This document shows positions 1 to 8,320 of a stretch of DNA of 64,000 nucleotides, one piece after another; the first letter of the stretch is position 1; the number at the start of each line of letters is the position of its first letter. The notes under the pieces are model-generated. The model made no database searches, was not told where the DNA came from, and was given only the letters and a program-made list of their open reading frames with translations. A program made the position numbers and the translations under genes. Source of the stretch: 40CM-2-70-7 sp035505915 (GTDB lineage: Bacteria > Gemmatimonadota > Gemmatimonadetes > Gemmatimonadales > GWC2-71-9). Where the stretch lies: positions 10,461-74,460 of the forward strand of contig DATJQI010000078.1 in the NCBI GenBank assembly GCA_035505915.1. The letters are read 5' to 3'.

Positions 1-820
1 AGTCGATTTCGCCCGGCAGGCGCGCGACCGAGCGCTCGATCTTCCCGGCGCCGGCGTCGTACGCGGCGGCGGCCAGGTACACGCTGCCCAGGCGCTGCAT
101 CAGGTCGGACAGATAGCTGGCCGCCGCGTCGGTCGCCTTGTACGGGTCGCGCCGCTCGTCCACCCAGGGGTCGACCGTCAGCCCGTACGTCCGCGCCGTG
201 CCCGCCATGAACTGCCACATGCCCACCGCGCGGGTCCGGGATACGGCGGTATTGGACAGCCCGCTCTCGATCACCGTCAGGTAGACCAGATCCTCGGGCA
301 GGCCCTTGGCCCGCAGCCGCTCGCGGATCATGCCCTCGTAGCGGCCCAGCCGCTGCAGCCAGATTTCAAAGCGGTCGTGGGCGTCGGTCTGAAAAAAGTC
401 GAGGTACTGAAGCACCCGGGTGTTTCCCGAGAAGCTCGAAACGTCGATGTCGAAGGTGGCGTCGCCGCCTTTGGGGCCCGCGCTGGGAACGGTCGGCTTG
501 TCGGGACCGAAGAGCCGCTCCGCTTCGTGGCGGACGTCCTCACCCCGCACGGCCCCGGACGCGCCGGGGAGGGCCCGGGCCGAGTCGGGAAGGCCCTGCT
601 CGAGGGTGTCGAGTACCCGCTGGTCCGCCGCCTCGTCGCGGGCGGCGGCGGCCTGGACGGCGGCGACGGAATCGGCGCCGGCGAGAGGTCGAGCGTCATC
701 GGGGGCGGCGGCGACCGGTGCGGGGAGACCGGCAACCGGCGCGGCCTGGCCCCCGCAGCCCCAGAAGAGCGCGGTGACCGCCGTGACCGTCCAGAATGCC
801 CTCGTTCGCCCCACGCTCAT
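1..820 (-). CDS. Lytic murein transglycosylase, MltD/SLT type (C-terminus beyond window)
   Basis: Reading the minus strand from ATG at 820 gives 273 residues that run off the left edge. An N-terminal hydrophobic stretch ends in a possible lipobox with Cys at about residue 22, suggesting an outer-membrane lipoprotein. A low-complexity linker follows, then an SLT domain from about residue 150: the presumed catalytic Glu lies in VIESGLSN (about E185), followed by AVGMWQFMAGTARTYGL, the usual GLWQFMP-type motif. The family cleaves peptidoglycan glycan strands with formation of 1,6-anhydro ends. The start overlaps the stop of the upstream gene as ATGA, so it is the last gene of a four-gene operon. 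LysM repeats, usual in MltD, could lie outside the window. Confidence 0.85.
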   Translation of the reverse strand, partial: MSVGRTRAFWTVTAVTALFWGCGGQAAPVAGLPAPVAAAPDDARPLAGADSVAAVQAAAARDEAADQRVLDTLEQGLPDSARALPGASGAVRGEDVRHEAERLFGPDKPTVPSAGPKGGDATFDIDVSSFSGNTRVLQYLDFFQTDAHDRFEIWLQRLGRYEGMIRERLRAKGLPEDLVYLTVIESGLSNTAVSRTRAVGMWQFMAGTARTYGLTVDPWVDERRDPYKATDAAASYLSDLMQRLGSVYLAAAAYDAGAGKIERSVARLPGEID

Positions 821-1260
821 CTCGTCGAAAAGTGGTTGCCCAGAATTCGGTTCGTCGCGTTCAGTACTGCAAGCGCCGCGCCACGGGGTGGGTCGGTTTC
901 GGTGAGATACGTCCCCACCAACCGTGTCGCCTTGGACGCCTGCCGGGACGACAACGACACGATCACCACCGTCGCATCGAAAGCACGCACCGCCTTGACG
1001 CCCAGCAGCTCGAAGTCGATTTCCGCCTCGACCGCCTCACCCAGCGCCTGCACCGCCGCCTCGGCGGAGCACCGCAATTCGCCGGCCGGGGAGGTCACGC
1101 CGTCCGCCTGACCGGTGAAGCTGTCCGTCCCGATCCGTCCCAGCACCACCTTGGCCCGGCAGCGCCCGTTGGGAAGCCGCTGGAACGTGAAGTCCAGAAA
1201 CCGCAGCCGCTCGGCCGTCGCGGAGGGCGCCCCCCCCGAGGGAGGCAGGTCGGCGCTCAC
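817..1260 (-). CDS. Conserved hypothetical protein, 147 aa
   Basis: GTG start directly after the stop of the preceding gene; the stop overlaps the transglycosylase start (ATGA). The soluble protein has an alpha/beta pattern with alternating hydrophobic strands (AKVVLG, ATVVIVSL) and a conserved-looking C-terminal segment around TYLTETDPPRGAALAVLNA. This layout faintly resembles the LeuA regulatory domain, which also binds small molecules, but I cannot confirm that. No signal peptide or membrane segment is visible. Its fixed place between two small proteins and a cell-wall hydrolase suggests co-expression; its function is unknown. Confidence 0.7.
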   Translation of the reverse strand: MSADLPPSGGAPSATAERLRFLDFTFQRLPNGRCRAKVVLGRIGTDSFTGQADGVTSPAGELRCSAEAAVQALGEAVEAEIDFELLGVKAVRAFDATVVIVSLSSRQASKATRLVGTYLTETDPPRGAALAVLNATNRILGNHFSTR

Positions 1261-1509
1261 CTAGTCGAACCGCACTTCGATCTGCTGCCGCGCGGTCGCC
1301 GGCGGCGGCGCCTCCACCACGTCGACCTCGAGGTGCGGCCGGTTCTGCTCGTCCTTCTCCGCCGATACCACCAGGATCAACCCCGATTCCAGCTCGACCT
1401 TGAGCTGCCGCAGGTCCGACCGCGCCGTCACGTCACGCACCGTCTCCCCCCGCAGGCGGGCCACCGCGGCCGCGATCCGCCGCAGGTCCTGCAGGTCCAC
1501 CGCGTTCAC
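1261..1509 (-). CDS. Small hypothetical protein, 82 aa
   Basis: The likely start is GTG at 1509, overlapping the upstream stop as GTGA; a longer reading from 1614 would run deep into the upstream gene and was rejected. The product begins VNAVDLQDLRRIAAAVARLR and has a helical N-terminus and a beta-rich acidic C-terminus. No membrane segment, signal peptide or known motif is seen. It belongs to the operon that ends in the lytic transglycosylase. Function unknown. Confidence 0.6.
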   Translation of the reverse strand: MNAVDLQDLRRIAAAVARLRGETVRDVTARSDLRQLKVELESGLILVVSAEKDEQNRPHLEVDVVEAPPPATARQQIEVRFD

Positions 1510-1751
1510 GAAAGCCGCTCCTCCAGGAACCGGGACAGATCCCGGTCCTTGATCCGCTCCGCCTGGAGGAACAGCGACGACTTGGAGGTCGCTTCCAGGG
1601 GGAAAGGCGCCCAAAATGACGAGGCCCGAAGGCGCTCGGAGGCGGCACGGAAGGTCAGCACCAGCTGCCAGGCCTCCGTGTGAGCCCTACGCTCGGCCAG
1701 GGCGTCCACGTGCCAAACCTCGTCACCGTGGGCAATTACGCGCCAGGCCAA
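1506..1751 (-). CDS. Small hypothetical protein, 81 aa, first gene of operon
   Basis: The start is TTG at 1751, chosen because a strong Shine-Dalgarno (GGAGGTGAG, at 1762-1754) sits just upstream and a consensus-like promoter lies at 1799-1771. The product starts with Leu/Met followed by AWRVIAHGDEVWHVDALAERR; the VIAHGDEVWHV segment looks like a short beta hairpin, and the rest is rich in charged helix. No family recognised. The stop overlaps the next gene (GTGA), so all four genes to the left are probably one transcript. Confidence 0.6.
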   Translation of the reverse strand: MAWRVIAHGDEVWHVDALAERRAHTEAWQLVLTFRAASERLRASSFWAPFPLEATSKSSLFLQAERIKDRDLSRFLEERLS

Positions 1752-1770
1752 GGCTCACCTCCGGGCGCCG

Positions 1771-1799
1771 AATATTTGTATAACATCAAGTCATGTCAA
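1771..1799 (-). promoter_or_regulatory. Sigma70-type promoter for the 1751-to-1 operon
   Basis: On the minus strand TTGACA (1799-1794, perfect -35) is separated by 17 bases from AATATT (1776-1771, 4 of 6 matches to TATAAT). It lies about 20 bases upstream of the GGAGGTGAG ribosome binding site of the 81-aa gene. Confidence 0.6.
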
Positions 1800-1826
1800 T
1801 AGTTGAGATCACAGCGTGCTCAGAAT

Positions 1827-1844
1827 CAGGCCCGAATCGGCCTG
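1827..1844 (-). terminator. Weak hairpin after ilvE
   Basis: A perfect 6-bp stem (CAGGCC / GGCCTG) with a 6-base loop lies 28 bases past the ilvE stop. No T-run follows it, so termination is only a guess. Confidence 0.3.
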
Positions 1845-1871
1845 CTTTCGGGGGATCTTCGGTACCTGAAG

Positions 1872-2735
1872 TCAGTCCCCTCGGGTGACGAGCGCCCGGA
1901 ACCGGCGGGACAGGTCGGCCACAATGGGACCCGACACACCCGACCCGATGACCCGTCCGTCGAGCTTGGTCACGGCCGCGATCTCCGCGGCGGTGCCGCT
2001 CAGGAAGACCTCATCGGCCGAGTACAGGTCGTAGCGGTTGAGGGGCTCCTCGACCACCCCGTAGTTGGCGTCGCGCGCCAGCTCGATCAGGGCGTCCCGG
2101 GTGACGCCGCGGAGGATGCCGGAGTACGGCGGCGGGGTCTTGATCACGCCTCGGCGGGCACAGAAGAGGTTCATCCCGCTGGCTTCGGCCACGTACCCCG
2201 CGCTGTCCAGCATGATGGCCTCGTCCACGTTCGCCGCGACGCTCTCGATCTTGGCCAGGATGTGGGACAGGTAGTTCAGCGACTTGACTCGCGGGGAGAG
2301 GTTTTCCTTGTGGCTGATGGGGGTGGCGGCGGTGATGCAGGTCAGGCCCCGCTCGTACCGGTCCCGGGGCCACAGGGCGATGGTGTCAACGATGCAGAAA
2401 ACCGTGGGTTTCTCGCACTTCCGGGGATCCATGCCGAGGTCGCCGACACCCCGGGTGATCACCAGGCGGATGTAGCTGTCCTTGATGCCGCTCTTGGTCT
2501 GGGCCTCTTCCACCATCCGCGCCATCTCGGCGGGCGACATCCCGGGGTCGAGCCAGATGGATTTGGCCGAGGCGAACAGCCGGTCGACGTGCTCGCCCAG
2601 CCGGAAGATCCGGCCGCCGTAGGCCCGGATTCCCTCGAAGACGCCGTCTCCATAGAGGAGGCCGTGGTCGAAGACGGAGACGGAGGCGTCGTCTCGGGAT
2701 TTGAACTGCCCGTTGATCCAGATCGTGGTGGTCAT
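1872..2735 (-). CDS. ilvE: Branched-chain-amino-acid aminotransferase (class IV PLP)
   Basis: The 287-aa protein has normal family length and transfers the amino group between branched-chain 2-oxo acids and glutamate, the last step of Val/Ile/Leu synthesis. Visible marks are YGDGVFEG at 28-35, the PLP lysine in PRVKSLNYL (about K151), EASGMNLF and LSGTAAEI in the C-terminal half. A D-amino-acid aminotransferase of the same fold is the alternative, but EGIRAY near the N-terminus and overall length fit IlvE. The ATG at 2735 starts one base after the 3' end of the tRNA-Lys gene, leaving no room for a normal leader or ribosome binding site. Confidence 0.9.
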   Translation of the reverse strand: MTTTIWINGQFKSRDDASVSVFDHGLLYGDGVFEGIRAYGGRIFRLGEHVDRLFASAKSIWLDPGMSPAEMARMVEEAQTKSGIKDSYIRLVITRGVGDLGMDPRKCEKPTVFCIVDTIALWPRDRYERGLTCITAATPISHKENLSPRVKSLNYLSHILAKIESVAANVDEAIMLDSAGYVAEASGMNLFCARRGVIKTPPPYSGILRGVTRDALIELARDANYGVVEEPLNRYDLYSADEVFLSGTAAEIAAVTKLDGRVIGSGVSGPIVADLSRRFRALVTRGD

Positions 2736-2736
2736 A

Positions 2737-2809
<73 letters not shown>

Positions 2810-2862
2810 ACGACTTTTGTCGCGAAAGAACTTAGTCAATGCCGGGAGCCTTCGCACCCCGG

Positions 2863-4194
2863 TTACCGCGCCGCCGCTCGCGCCTCGGCCGTGAGGTCCC
2901 GGGTGCCGATGTCCACGCCCGCCTGCTCCAGAATCTCGGTGGCGGCGATGCTCCCCGCGAACACCCAGACGTACTCCGCCGGCACCTCGCGGCTCGTCCC
3001 CTGAACTTCGAGCACCACCCGGGTCTGCTCTATCCGCCGGGGAGTGGAATTGAAGACCACGTCGATCTGCCCTGCCCGCATCGCCTTGGTGATCCGCTGG
3101 TCGTTCCGCCCCTTGAGCCGGCTGAACGCCTCCTTGCGGTAGGACAGGGTCACGCGGTTTCCCGGCTGATAGGCCAGCCCCAGGGCCGCTTCCACGGCGC
3201 TGTCGCCCCCACCCACGACCAGGATCCGGGCCTCCCGATAGGCCTCGGCATCCAGCAGGCTGTACATGACGTGGGGAAGGTTCTCCCCCGGAATGCCGAG
3301 CTTCCGGGGGGTGCCGCGGCGTCCGAGGGCGAGCACCACGGACCGCGAGCGGCAGGACCGTTTGGCGGTGCGCACGGTGAAGTGCCCGTCGGCGTCCCGC
3401 GTGACCGCCTCCACGCGCTCCCCGGCATACACGGTGAGGCCCGTCTCCCGGTGGAGCTTCTCCCAGAACCGCAGGAGCTCTTCCTTGGAGATGGCGAGCT
3501 TCTTGAAGCTTCCGTACATCGGGAATTCGACCGGGCTGGTCAGCACCAGCTTCTGGCGGGGGTACTTGGCGACGGTGCCGCCCAGCTCCTCCTGCTCGAA
3601 GGTCGCGTAGGTCAGCTTACGCTCGACGGCCCGGAGCGAGGCGCTGATGCCGCCGGGGCCCGCCCCGACGACGCACACGTCGCGCACGGCGGGATCGCGG
3701 GTCGGGCCGGCCCGGCGGAGGCGCTCGAAGATCACGTCCACCGCGTCCCGGCCCTGGTTGACGGCGTTCTTGATGAGCGCCAGGCCCCCCAGTTCCCCGA
3801 CCACGAAGAGCATCGGCACGCTGGTCTCATACTCCGCCGTCAGACGGGGCAGCCCCGCCGTGATGCCCGGCGGCGCCGTCACGATCTCGATGGCGCCCAC
3901 CGGGCAGGCATCCGCGCACAGCCCGTGGCCGATGCACTTCGCCGCGTTGATGATGGCGGCCTTGCCACCGACGAGGCCCAGCACTTCCCCCTCCGGACAG
4001 ACGGTCACGCACGCGCCGCACCCGATGCACCGCGACACGTCGATGTGGGGATGCTGGCCGGGACCCACGTCGGTGGCCCCGGATTCCGCGGCGGCGAGCG
4101 CCCGCCGCTCACCCCGCTTCATTTTCCGGTACTGACGGACGACGGAAATGAGCACGAGCGCGATGAAGAGCGCGTACACCAGGGTCGAATCCAT
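2863..4194 (-). CDS. Membrane-anchored [4Fe-4S]/FAD pyridine-nucleotide oxidoreductase
   Basis: Start ATG at 4194 (MDSTLVYALF), since the reading upstream of it is polar and atypical; 443 aa. An N-terminal membrane segment (about 4-20) is followed by two [4Fe-4S] motifs, CIGCGACVTVCP (56-67) and CIGHGLCADACP (87-98), then a flavin domain with GAGPGG (177-182) and an NAD(P) motif GGGDSAVEAA in the C-terminal half. No redox CxxC typical of thioredoxin reductase is seen, so it looks like a YpdA/ferredoxin reductase-like protein fused to a ferredoxin. It is divergent from a multiheme cytochrome operon with a 201-bp shared upstream region, so I infer it moves electrons between NAD(P)H or ferredoxin and the membrane at its N-terminus. 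Confidence 0.8.
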   Translation of the reverse strand: MDSTLVYALFIALVLISVVRQYRKMKRGERRALAAAESGATDVGPGQHPHIDVSRCIGCGACVTVCPEGEVLGLVGGKAAIINAAKCIGHGLCADACPVGAIEIVTAPPGITAGLPRLTAEYETSVPMLFVVGELGGLALIKNAVNQGRDAVDVIFERLRRAGPTRDPAVRDVCVVGAGPGGISASLRAVERKLTYATFEQEELGGTVAKYPRQKLVLTSPVEFPMYGSFKKLAISKEELLRFWEKLHRETGLTVYAGERVEAVTRDADGHFTVRTAKRSCRSRSVVLALGRRGTPRKLGIPGENLPHVMYSLLDAEAYREARILVVGGGDSAVEAALGLAYQPGNRVTLSYRKEAFSRLKGRNDQRITKAMRAGQIDVVFNSTPRRIEQTRVVLEVQGTSREVPAEYVWVFAGSIAATEILEQAGVDIGTRDLTAEARAAAR

Positions 4195-4395
4195 CAGCCC
4201 GGGCCGTCCTTCACGATTGCCTCCAGGATTTTTCGCCCGACCCGACCCGTCGTGAGGCAGGTCACGGCGGGTCGCACGCACGGGCGGCTTCGTTACCCCT
4301 TGCTACGCGCTCACCGTTTTCGGACAATTCCAGACAATAGCAAACTGGATTGGATCCTGCCCGAATCGGATGAGCCGAAGTCACGCGAGGGTGCT

Positions 4396-5361
4396 ATGCC
4401 GCAGACCGCCACCCCCGCCCCGGTCCGACCGTCTCCGCCTCTGTCTCCGCCGCGCGCCCCGGCGGCGCGCGGCCGGGCCAGCGGAATCAAGCCCCAGCGC
4501 TCGTCCCGCGGGCGCGGACTCCTCTTGACCCTCGTGGTCATCCTGGGAGCCGTCGCCGTGTGGGGGGCGCCGTACTACGCCCTCCCCCTCGAGGAGCGGG
4601 TGCGGAGTCCCATGCACCCGTGGCTCCGGCCCTCCGGGTACGTCGGACAGAGTGCGGGCATCGCCTCGCTCCTGGTCATGCTGTTCCTCTGGGTGTATCC
4701 GCTCCGCAAGCGGTGGCGCTGGCTCGGCTTCACCGGGTCGCTCGCCGCGTGGCTCGATGTCCACGTCGTCGTGGCCCTCGTGCTACCCCTCTTGGTCGCG
4801 ATTCACTCGGCGTGGCGCTTCGACGGACTCATCGGCCTGGGCGTCCTCTCGATGATGATCGTCTGGGCGAGCGGCGTCGTGGGTCGCTATCTGTACGTGC
4901 GGATCCCGCGCGGGAAGGCCGGGATCGAGCTCTCCCGCGAGGAGATCGCGACGCAGCGGAAGGAGCTGATCGGCGAGATCGCGGCGCGCGTCCGTCTCGA
5001 TGCGGAGGCGACGGCCGCGACGCTGTCCCAGGCCAGCGCCTCACCGCGCGCGGTGGGGCTCGTAGCGGCGGTCCGGCAGATGTTCCGGGATCGGCGCGCC
5101 CGCCGGGACGCCCTGCGGCACCTCGAGCGTCTGCTCACCAAGGAGACCTCGCCGCGCCCCACGCGATCGGAGGTCCGGGAGGTCCTGTCGCTGGCGGAAG
5201 CCGAGATGCGGCTGGCGCAGCAGGCCAGTCTCCTCGACGCGACTCAGCAGCTGTTCCGCCTGTGGCATGTGCTCCACCGGCCCGTCGCGCTGGCCGCGCT
5301 CCTCGCGGTCACCATTCACGTCGCGGTGGTCGTCGCCCTGGGCGCCACCTGGTTCCGGTGA
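4396..5361 (+). CDS. Inner-membrane protein, putative b-type cytochrome/quinone module of the cytochrome operon
   Basis: ATG at 4396 with GAGGG upstream; 321 aa. A Pro/Arg-rich N-terminus of about 40 residues precedes four hydrophobic segments (about 43-62, 75-95, 108-132, 138-155), a cytoplasmic-looking charged helical region (about 165-285) and a final membrane helix. Histidines suited to haem b lie in or next to helices: WLDVHVVV, LVAIHSAW, LWHVLHRP and VTIHVAVV. I infer a quinol-linked b-type cytochrome passing electrons to the periplasmic cytochromes that follow. No named family recognised. The stop overlaps the next start (GTGA). Confidence 0.6.
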   Translation: MPQTATPAPVRPSPPLSPPRAPAARGRASGIKPQRSSRGRGLLLTLVVILGAVAVWGAPYYALPLEERVRSPMHPWLRPSGYVGQSAGIASLLVMLFLWVYPLRKRWRWLGFTGSLAAWLDVHVVVALVLPLLVAIHSAWRFDGLIGLGVLSMMIVWASGVVGRYLYVRIPRGKAGIELSREEIATQRKELIGEIAARVRLDAEATAATLSQASASPRAVGLVAAVRQMFRDRRARRDALRHLERLLTKETSPRPTRSEVREVLSLAEAEMRLAQQASLLDATQQLFRLWHVLHRPVALAALLAVTIHVAVVVALGATWFR

Positions 5362-7073
5362 CCCGTGCTCCCGCCGGACTGGTCGCGCTCCTTCTCGGGA
5401 TCGCCGTGATGCCCGCGCCCGCACGCCGCCTGACGGCTCAGATCTCCCCGGGCCCCCTGGCCCAGCCACACGCCGCTCTGGAGGGCGTGCGGAACTGCGT
5501 CGGGTGCCACGGCACCAAGAAGGAAGAAATGCCGGCGCGCTGTCTCCAATGCCACCGGGACGTCGCCTGGCTCGTGGACCGCGGCCGGGGTTACCACGCG
5601 TCGGTGACAGGCCAGCGCTGCGCGGCCTGCCACCCCGACCACGCGGGGAGCGATTTCCAGTTGATCAGCTGGCCGGGACGAGATTCCTCGGCGTTCGACC
5701 ACTCGCGGACCGGGTGGCCGCTGGCGGGGAAGCACGCCGGCGTGTCCTGCGACGCGTGTCACCGGATGACCTTCCGGGTTTCCCCGGCCGCCGCGCTCTC
5801 GCAGCGGAAGACCACGCCGGGATGGATGGGGCTCGAGCGCGACTGCGCCGGATGCCACGGTGATCCGCACCGCGGCACGCTGGGGGCGGGGTGCGCTGAC
5901 TGCCACGACGTCGACGGCTGGCGCCCGGCCGCGGGCTTCGATCACGACAGCACCGGCTATCCCCTCACCGGGAAGCACCGGACCGTCGCGTGCGCCGATT
6001 GCCATGCCGGGGCGCCCGTGTCCGCGGGCAGAGCCGGCGCGCCCGTCGTCCCCGCGGTGTTCAGCCCCCTGCCTCACGCCGACTGCGCGGCCTGCCACCG
6101 CGACCCGCACGGCGGACGCCTGGGCAGTACGTGCTCCCGCTGTCACACGACGGCGGGGTTCTCGTCGTTCGCGACGGCCACCTTCGATCACGAGCACACC
6201 CGGTACCCGCTCCGGGGCGCTCACCTGTCGGTCCGCTGCGACCAGTGCCACGACTTCCGTCCGGCCGCGGCGCACCGGGACCGTCCCTTCGCCACCTGCG
6301 GGGCCTGTCACACCGACCCGCACGCGGGCCGCGCCACGCTCGCCGGGCAGGCCGCCGACTGCGCGGACTGCCACACCGTGGCGGGCTTCACGCCGGCGAC
6401 CTATACCGTCGCCCGGCACGCGACGACCCGGTTCCCGCTCCTGGGGCGCCACCAGACCGTGTCCTGCGGCTCCTGTCACGTGCGCGATCACGACCCGGCC
6501 AAGCGCGCGGCGCTCGGGACCGCGGCGGTGCAGATGCGGCCGTCCACGGCGTGCGTCGACTGCCACCAGGATCCCCATCAAGGACGAGTGGCCGCGCTGG
6601 GCGACTGCGCGTCCTGCCACGCCCTGACCGGGTTCCGACCGTCGACTGTCGACGTCGCCGCCCACGCCCGGTACCGCTTCATTCTCACCGGCGCCCACCG
6701 CGCCACGCCCTGCGCGGCCTGCCACCGAGACCTGACGCGGCCGGGTGTCCGGCCCCTGCTGTTCGGCGCGGCCGGCACGAGCTGCCGGGACTGTCACCAG
6801 GATCCGCACGGCGGCCAGTTCGCCGATTCGACCGGAGGCCGCGCGGCCGCCACCTGCGACCACTGCCACGTCACGGACGGATTCCGACCGGCCCCGCTCT
6901 TCGACCACGACCGCGACACGCGATTTCCCCTCACCGGAGGGCACACCGGCGTGTCGTGCGAGCGCTGTCATCGCGTCGCCCCGGGTACGGCGGGCCGCGG
7001 CGTGACGCGGTATCGCGGGACGGCCACTGCGTGCGAGGCCTGTCACACCGGGACGCCCCGGAGGGGTCGGTGA
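5358..7073 (+). CDS. Multihaem c-type cytochrome, 20 CXXCH motifs
   Basis: GTG at 5358 overlaps the preceding stop (GTGA); 571 aa. A signal peptide (LVALLLGIAVMPAPARRLTA) is followed by 20 CXXCH haem-attachment motifs that I counted by eye, from NCVGCHG to ACEACHT. Many follow the repeating pattern DPHxG...C..CH...FDHD.T.YPLTGxH..V.C..CH, with the extra histidines serving as likely distal ligands. This spacing fits decahaem-like electron conduits. It should be periplasmic or outer-membrane associated and, with the 16-haem protein and porin, could form a trans-outer-membrane conduit. Function as EET is inferred from context, not shown. Confidence 0.85.
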   Translation: MTRAPAGLVALLLGIAVMPAPARRLTAQISPGPLAQPHAALEGVRNCVGCHGTKKEEMPARCLQCHRDVAWLVDRGRGYHASVTGQRCAACHPDHAGSDFQLISWPGRDSSAFDHSRTGWPLAGKHAGVSCDACHRMTFRVSPAAALSQRKTTPGWMGLERDCAGCHGDPHRGTLGAGCADCHDVDGWRPAAGFDHDSTGYPLTGKHRTVACADCHAGAPVSAGRAGAPVVPAVFSPLPHADCAACHRDPHGGRLGSTCSRCHTTAGFSSFATATFDHEHTRYPLRGAHLSVRCDQCHDFRPAAAHRDRPFATCGACHTDPHAGRATLAGQAADCADCHTVAGFTPATYTVARHATTRFPLLGRHQTVSCGSCHVRDHDPAKRAALGTAAVQMRPSTACVDCHQDPHQGRVAALGDCASCHALTGFRPSTVDVAAHARYRFILTGAHRATPCAACHRDLTRPGVRPLLFGAAGTSCRDCHQDPHGGQFADSTGGRAAATCDHCHVTDGFRPAPLFDHDRDTRFPLTGGHTGVSCERCHRVAPGTAGRGVTRYRGTATACEACHTGTPRRGR

Positions 7074-8320
7074 GGCGCTCGTGGTTCGCCGTCTTGGTGG
7101 TCCTGGTGACCCGGGCCGCCGTGGCGCAGGATTCGACCGCCAACCCGCACGGGCCGCTCCGCATTCCCTGCGCGGAGTGCCACAGCTCCGCCAGCTGGCG
7201 CCCCGCGAAGATCTCCGCCGACTTCAACCACGCGAAGCTGGGGTTCCCGCTGGTCGGCGCCCACGTCCAGGCATCGTGCCGCTCCTGCCACGCCCAGCTG
7301 AGCTTCCAGGGGACTCCCCGTCAGTGCGCGGCCTGCCATACGGACCCGCACCGGGGCGAGCTGGGAACGGGATGTGAGCGCTGTCATACGTCGCGCTCGT
7401 TCATCGACCGGTCGCTCCTGGTGTCGGCGCACCAGCTCACGGCGTTTCCGCTGACCGGCGCGCACCTGGCGGCCGATTGTGAGAGCTGCCACCTGCCGGG
7501 GGTCCAAGGGAAGATGACATTCGTGGGCGTCCCGGCCGATTGCTACAACTGTCACCGGCAGAACTTCGCGACGGCCACGAACCCCGACCACGGCGGCTTC
7601 CCGACCAACTGCGTGGAGTGCCACAGCACCGCCACCTGGCTGGGCGCCAACTTCAATCACCAGGCCACCCGGTTCCCGCTGACCGGAGCCCACCTCGCCG
7701 TGGCCTGCAACGTGTGTCACGCGGACAAGGTGTACGCCGGCAAGAGCACGGCCTGCGCCAGCTGTCACCAGACCGACTACAACACCACCACCGATCCGGC
7801 CCACGTTCCGGCGCAGCTCGCGTCGGACTGCAGCCAGTGCCACACGACGGTGAGCTGGGCCGGGGCGACGTTCAATCATTCGACGACGAAGTTCCCGCTC
7901 ACCGGGGCCCACATTCCGCTCGACTGCAACCAGTGCCACGGCGACAACGTGTACGCGGGCAAGGGCACGACCTGCGTCACCTGCCACCTCACCGACTACA
8001 ACACCACGACGAATCCCCAGCATCAGGCGGCCCAGTTCCCCACCGACTGTGTCGCCTGCCACACCACGGTCACGTGGAGCGGGGCCACCTTCAATCACGA
8101 CGGTCCGTACTTCCCCATCTATTCGGGGACCCACCAGGGTAAATGGACGGCGTGCACCGACTGCCACACGAACCCGGCGGATTTCAGCACCTTCACCTGC
8201 ATCGCGTGCCACGCGCATTCGAACCAGACCCAGGTGGATTCGGACCACAAGAGCGTCAAGAACTACGTGTACGACAGCAACGCGTGCTATCAGTGCCACC
8301 GGAACGGGAGCGCCGGCTGA
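7070..8320 (+). CDS. Multihaem c-type cytochrome, 16 CXXCH motifs, with 73-residue repeats
   Basis: GTG at 7070 overlaps the previous stop (GTGA); 416 aa. A signal peptide (SWFAVLVVLVTRAAVAQD) is followed by 16 CXXCH motifs. The C-terminal half carries three repeats with an exact 219-bp period (about 7607, 7826 and 8045), each with three haem motifs and the signature CHTT..W.GATFNH...FPLTGAH. The last unit changes to YFPIYSGTHQGKW. Repeat architecture of this kind is typical of extracellular or outer-surface cytochromes. It is probably the partner that receives electrons from the 20-haem protein. The stop overlaps the next start. Confidence 0.85.
   Translation: MRRSWFAVLVVLVTRAAVAQDSTANPHGPLRIPCAECHSSASWRPAKISADFNHAKLGFPLVGAHVQASCRSCHAQLSFQGTPRQCAACHTDPHRGELGTGCERCHTSRSFIDRSLLVSAHQLTAFPLTGAHLAADCESCHLPGVQGKMTFVGVPADCYNCHRQNFATATNPDHGGFPTNCVECHSTATWLGANFNHQATRFPLTGAHLAVACNVCHADKVYAGKSTACASCHQTDYNTTTDPAHVPAQLASDCSQCHTTVSWAGATFNHSTTKFPLTGAHIPLDCNQCHGDNVYAGKGTTCVTCHLTDYNTTTNPQHQAAQFPTDCVACHTTVTWSGATFNHDGPYFPIYSGTHQGKWTACTDCHTNPADFSTFTCIACHAHSNQTQVDSDHKSVKNYVYDSNACYQCHRNGSAG
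7607..8263 (+). repeat. Three 219-bp coding repeats inside the 16-haem cytochrome
   Basis: Units begin with the AAC/GAC-TGC codons at 7607, 7826 and 8045, exactly 219 bases (73 codons) apart, and each encodes three CXXCH motifs. Units 1 and 2 are the more alike; unit 3 diverges after its first haem motif. Confidence 0.75.

Noticed and set aside
2839..4395. N-terminal extension of the membrane protein to 840 residues
   Set aside because: The extra part runs antisense to the oxidoreductase and across the divergent promoter region; ATG 4396 with its ribosome binding site is the natural start.
7607..8263. CRISPR-like direct repeats
   Set aside because: The 219-bp periodicity is inside a coding frame and encodes haem motifs; no short repeat/spacer array exists anywhere in the window.
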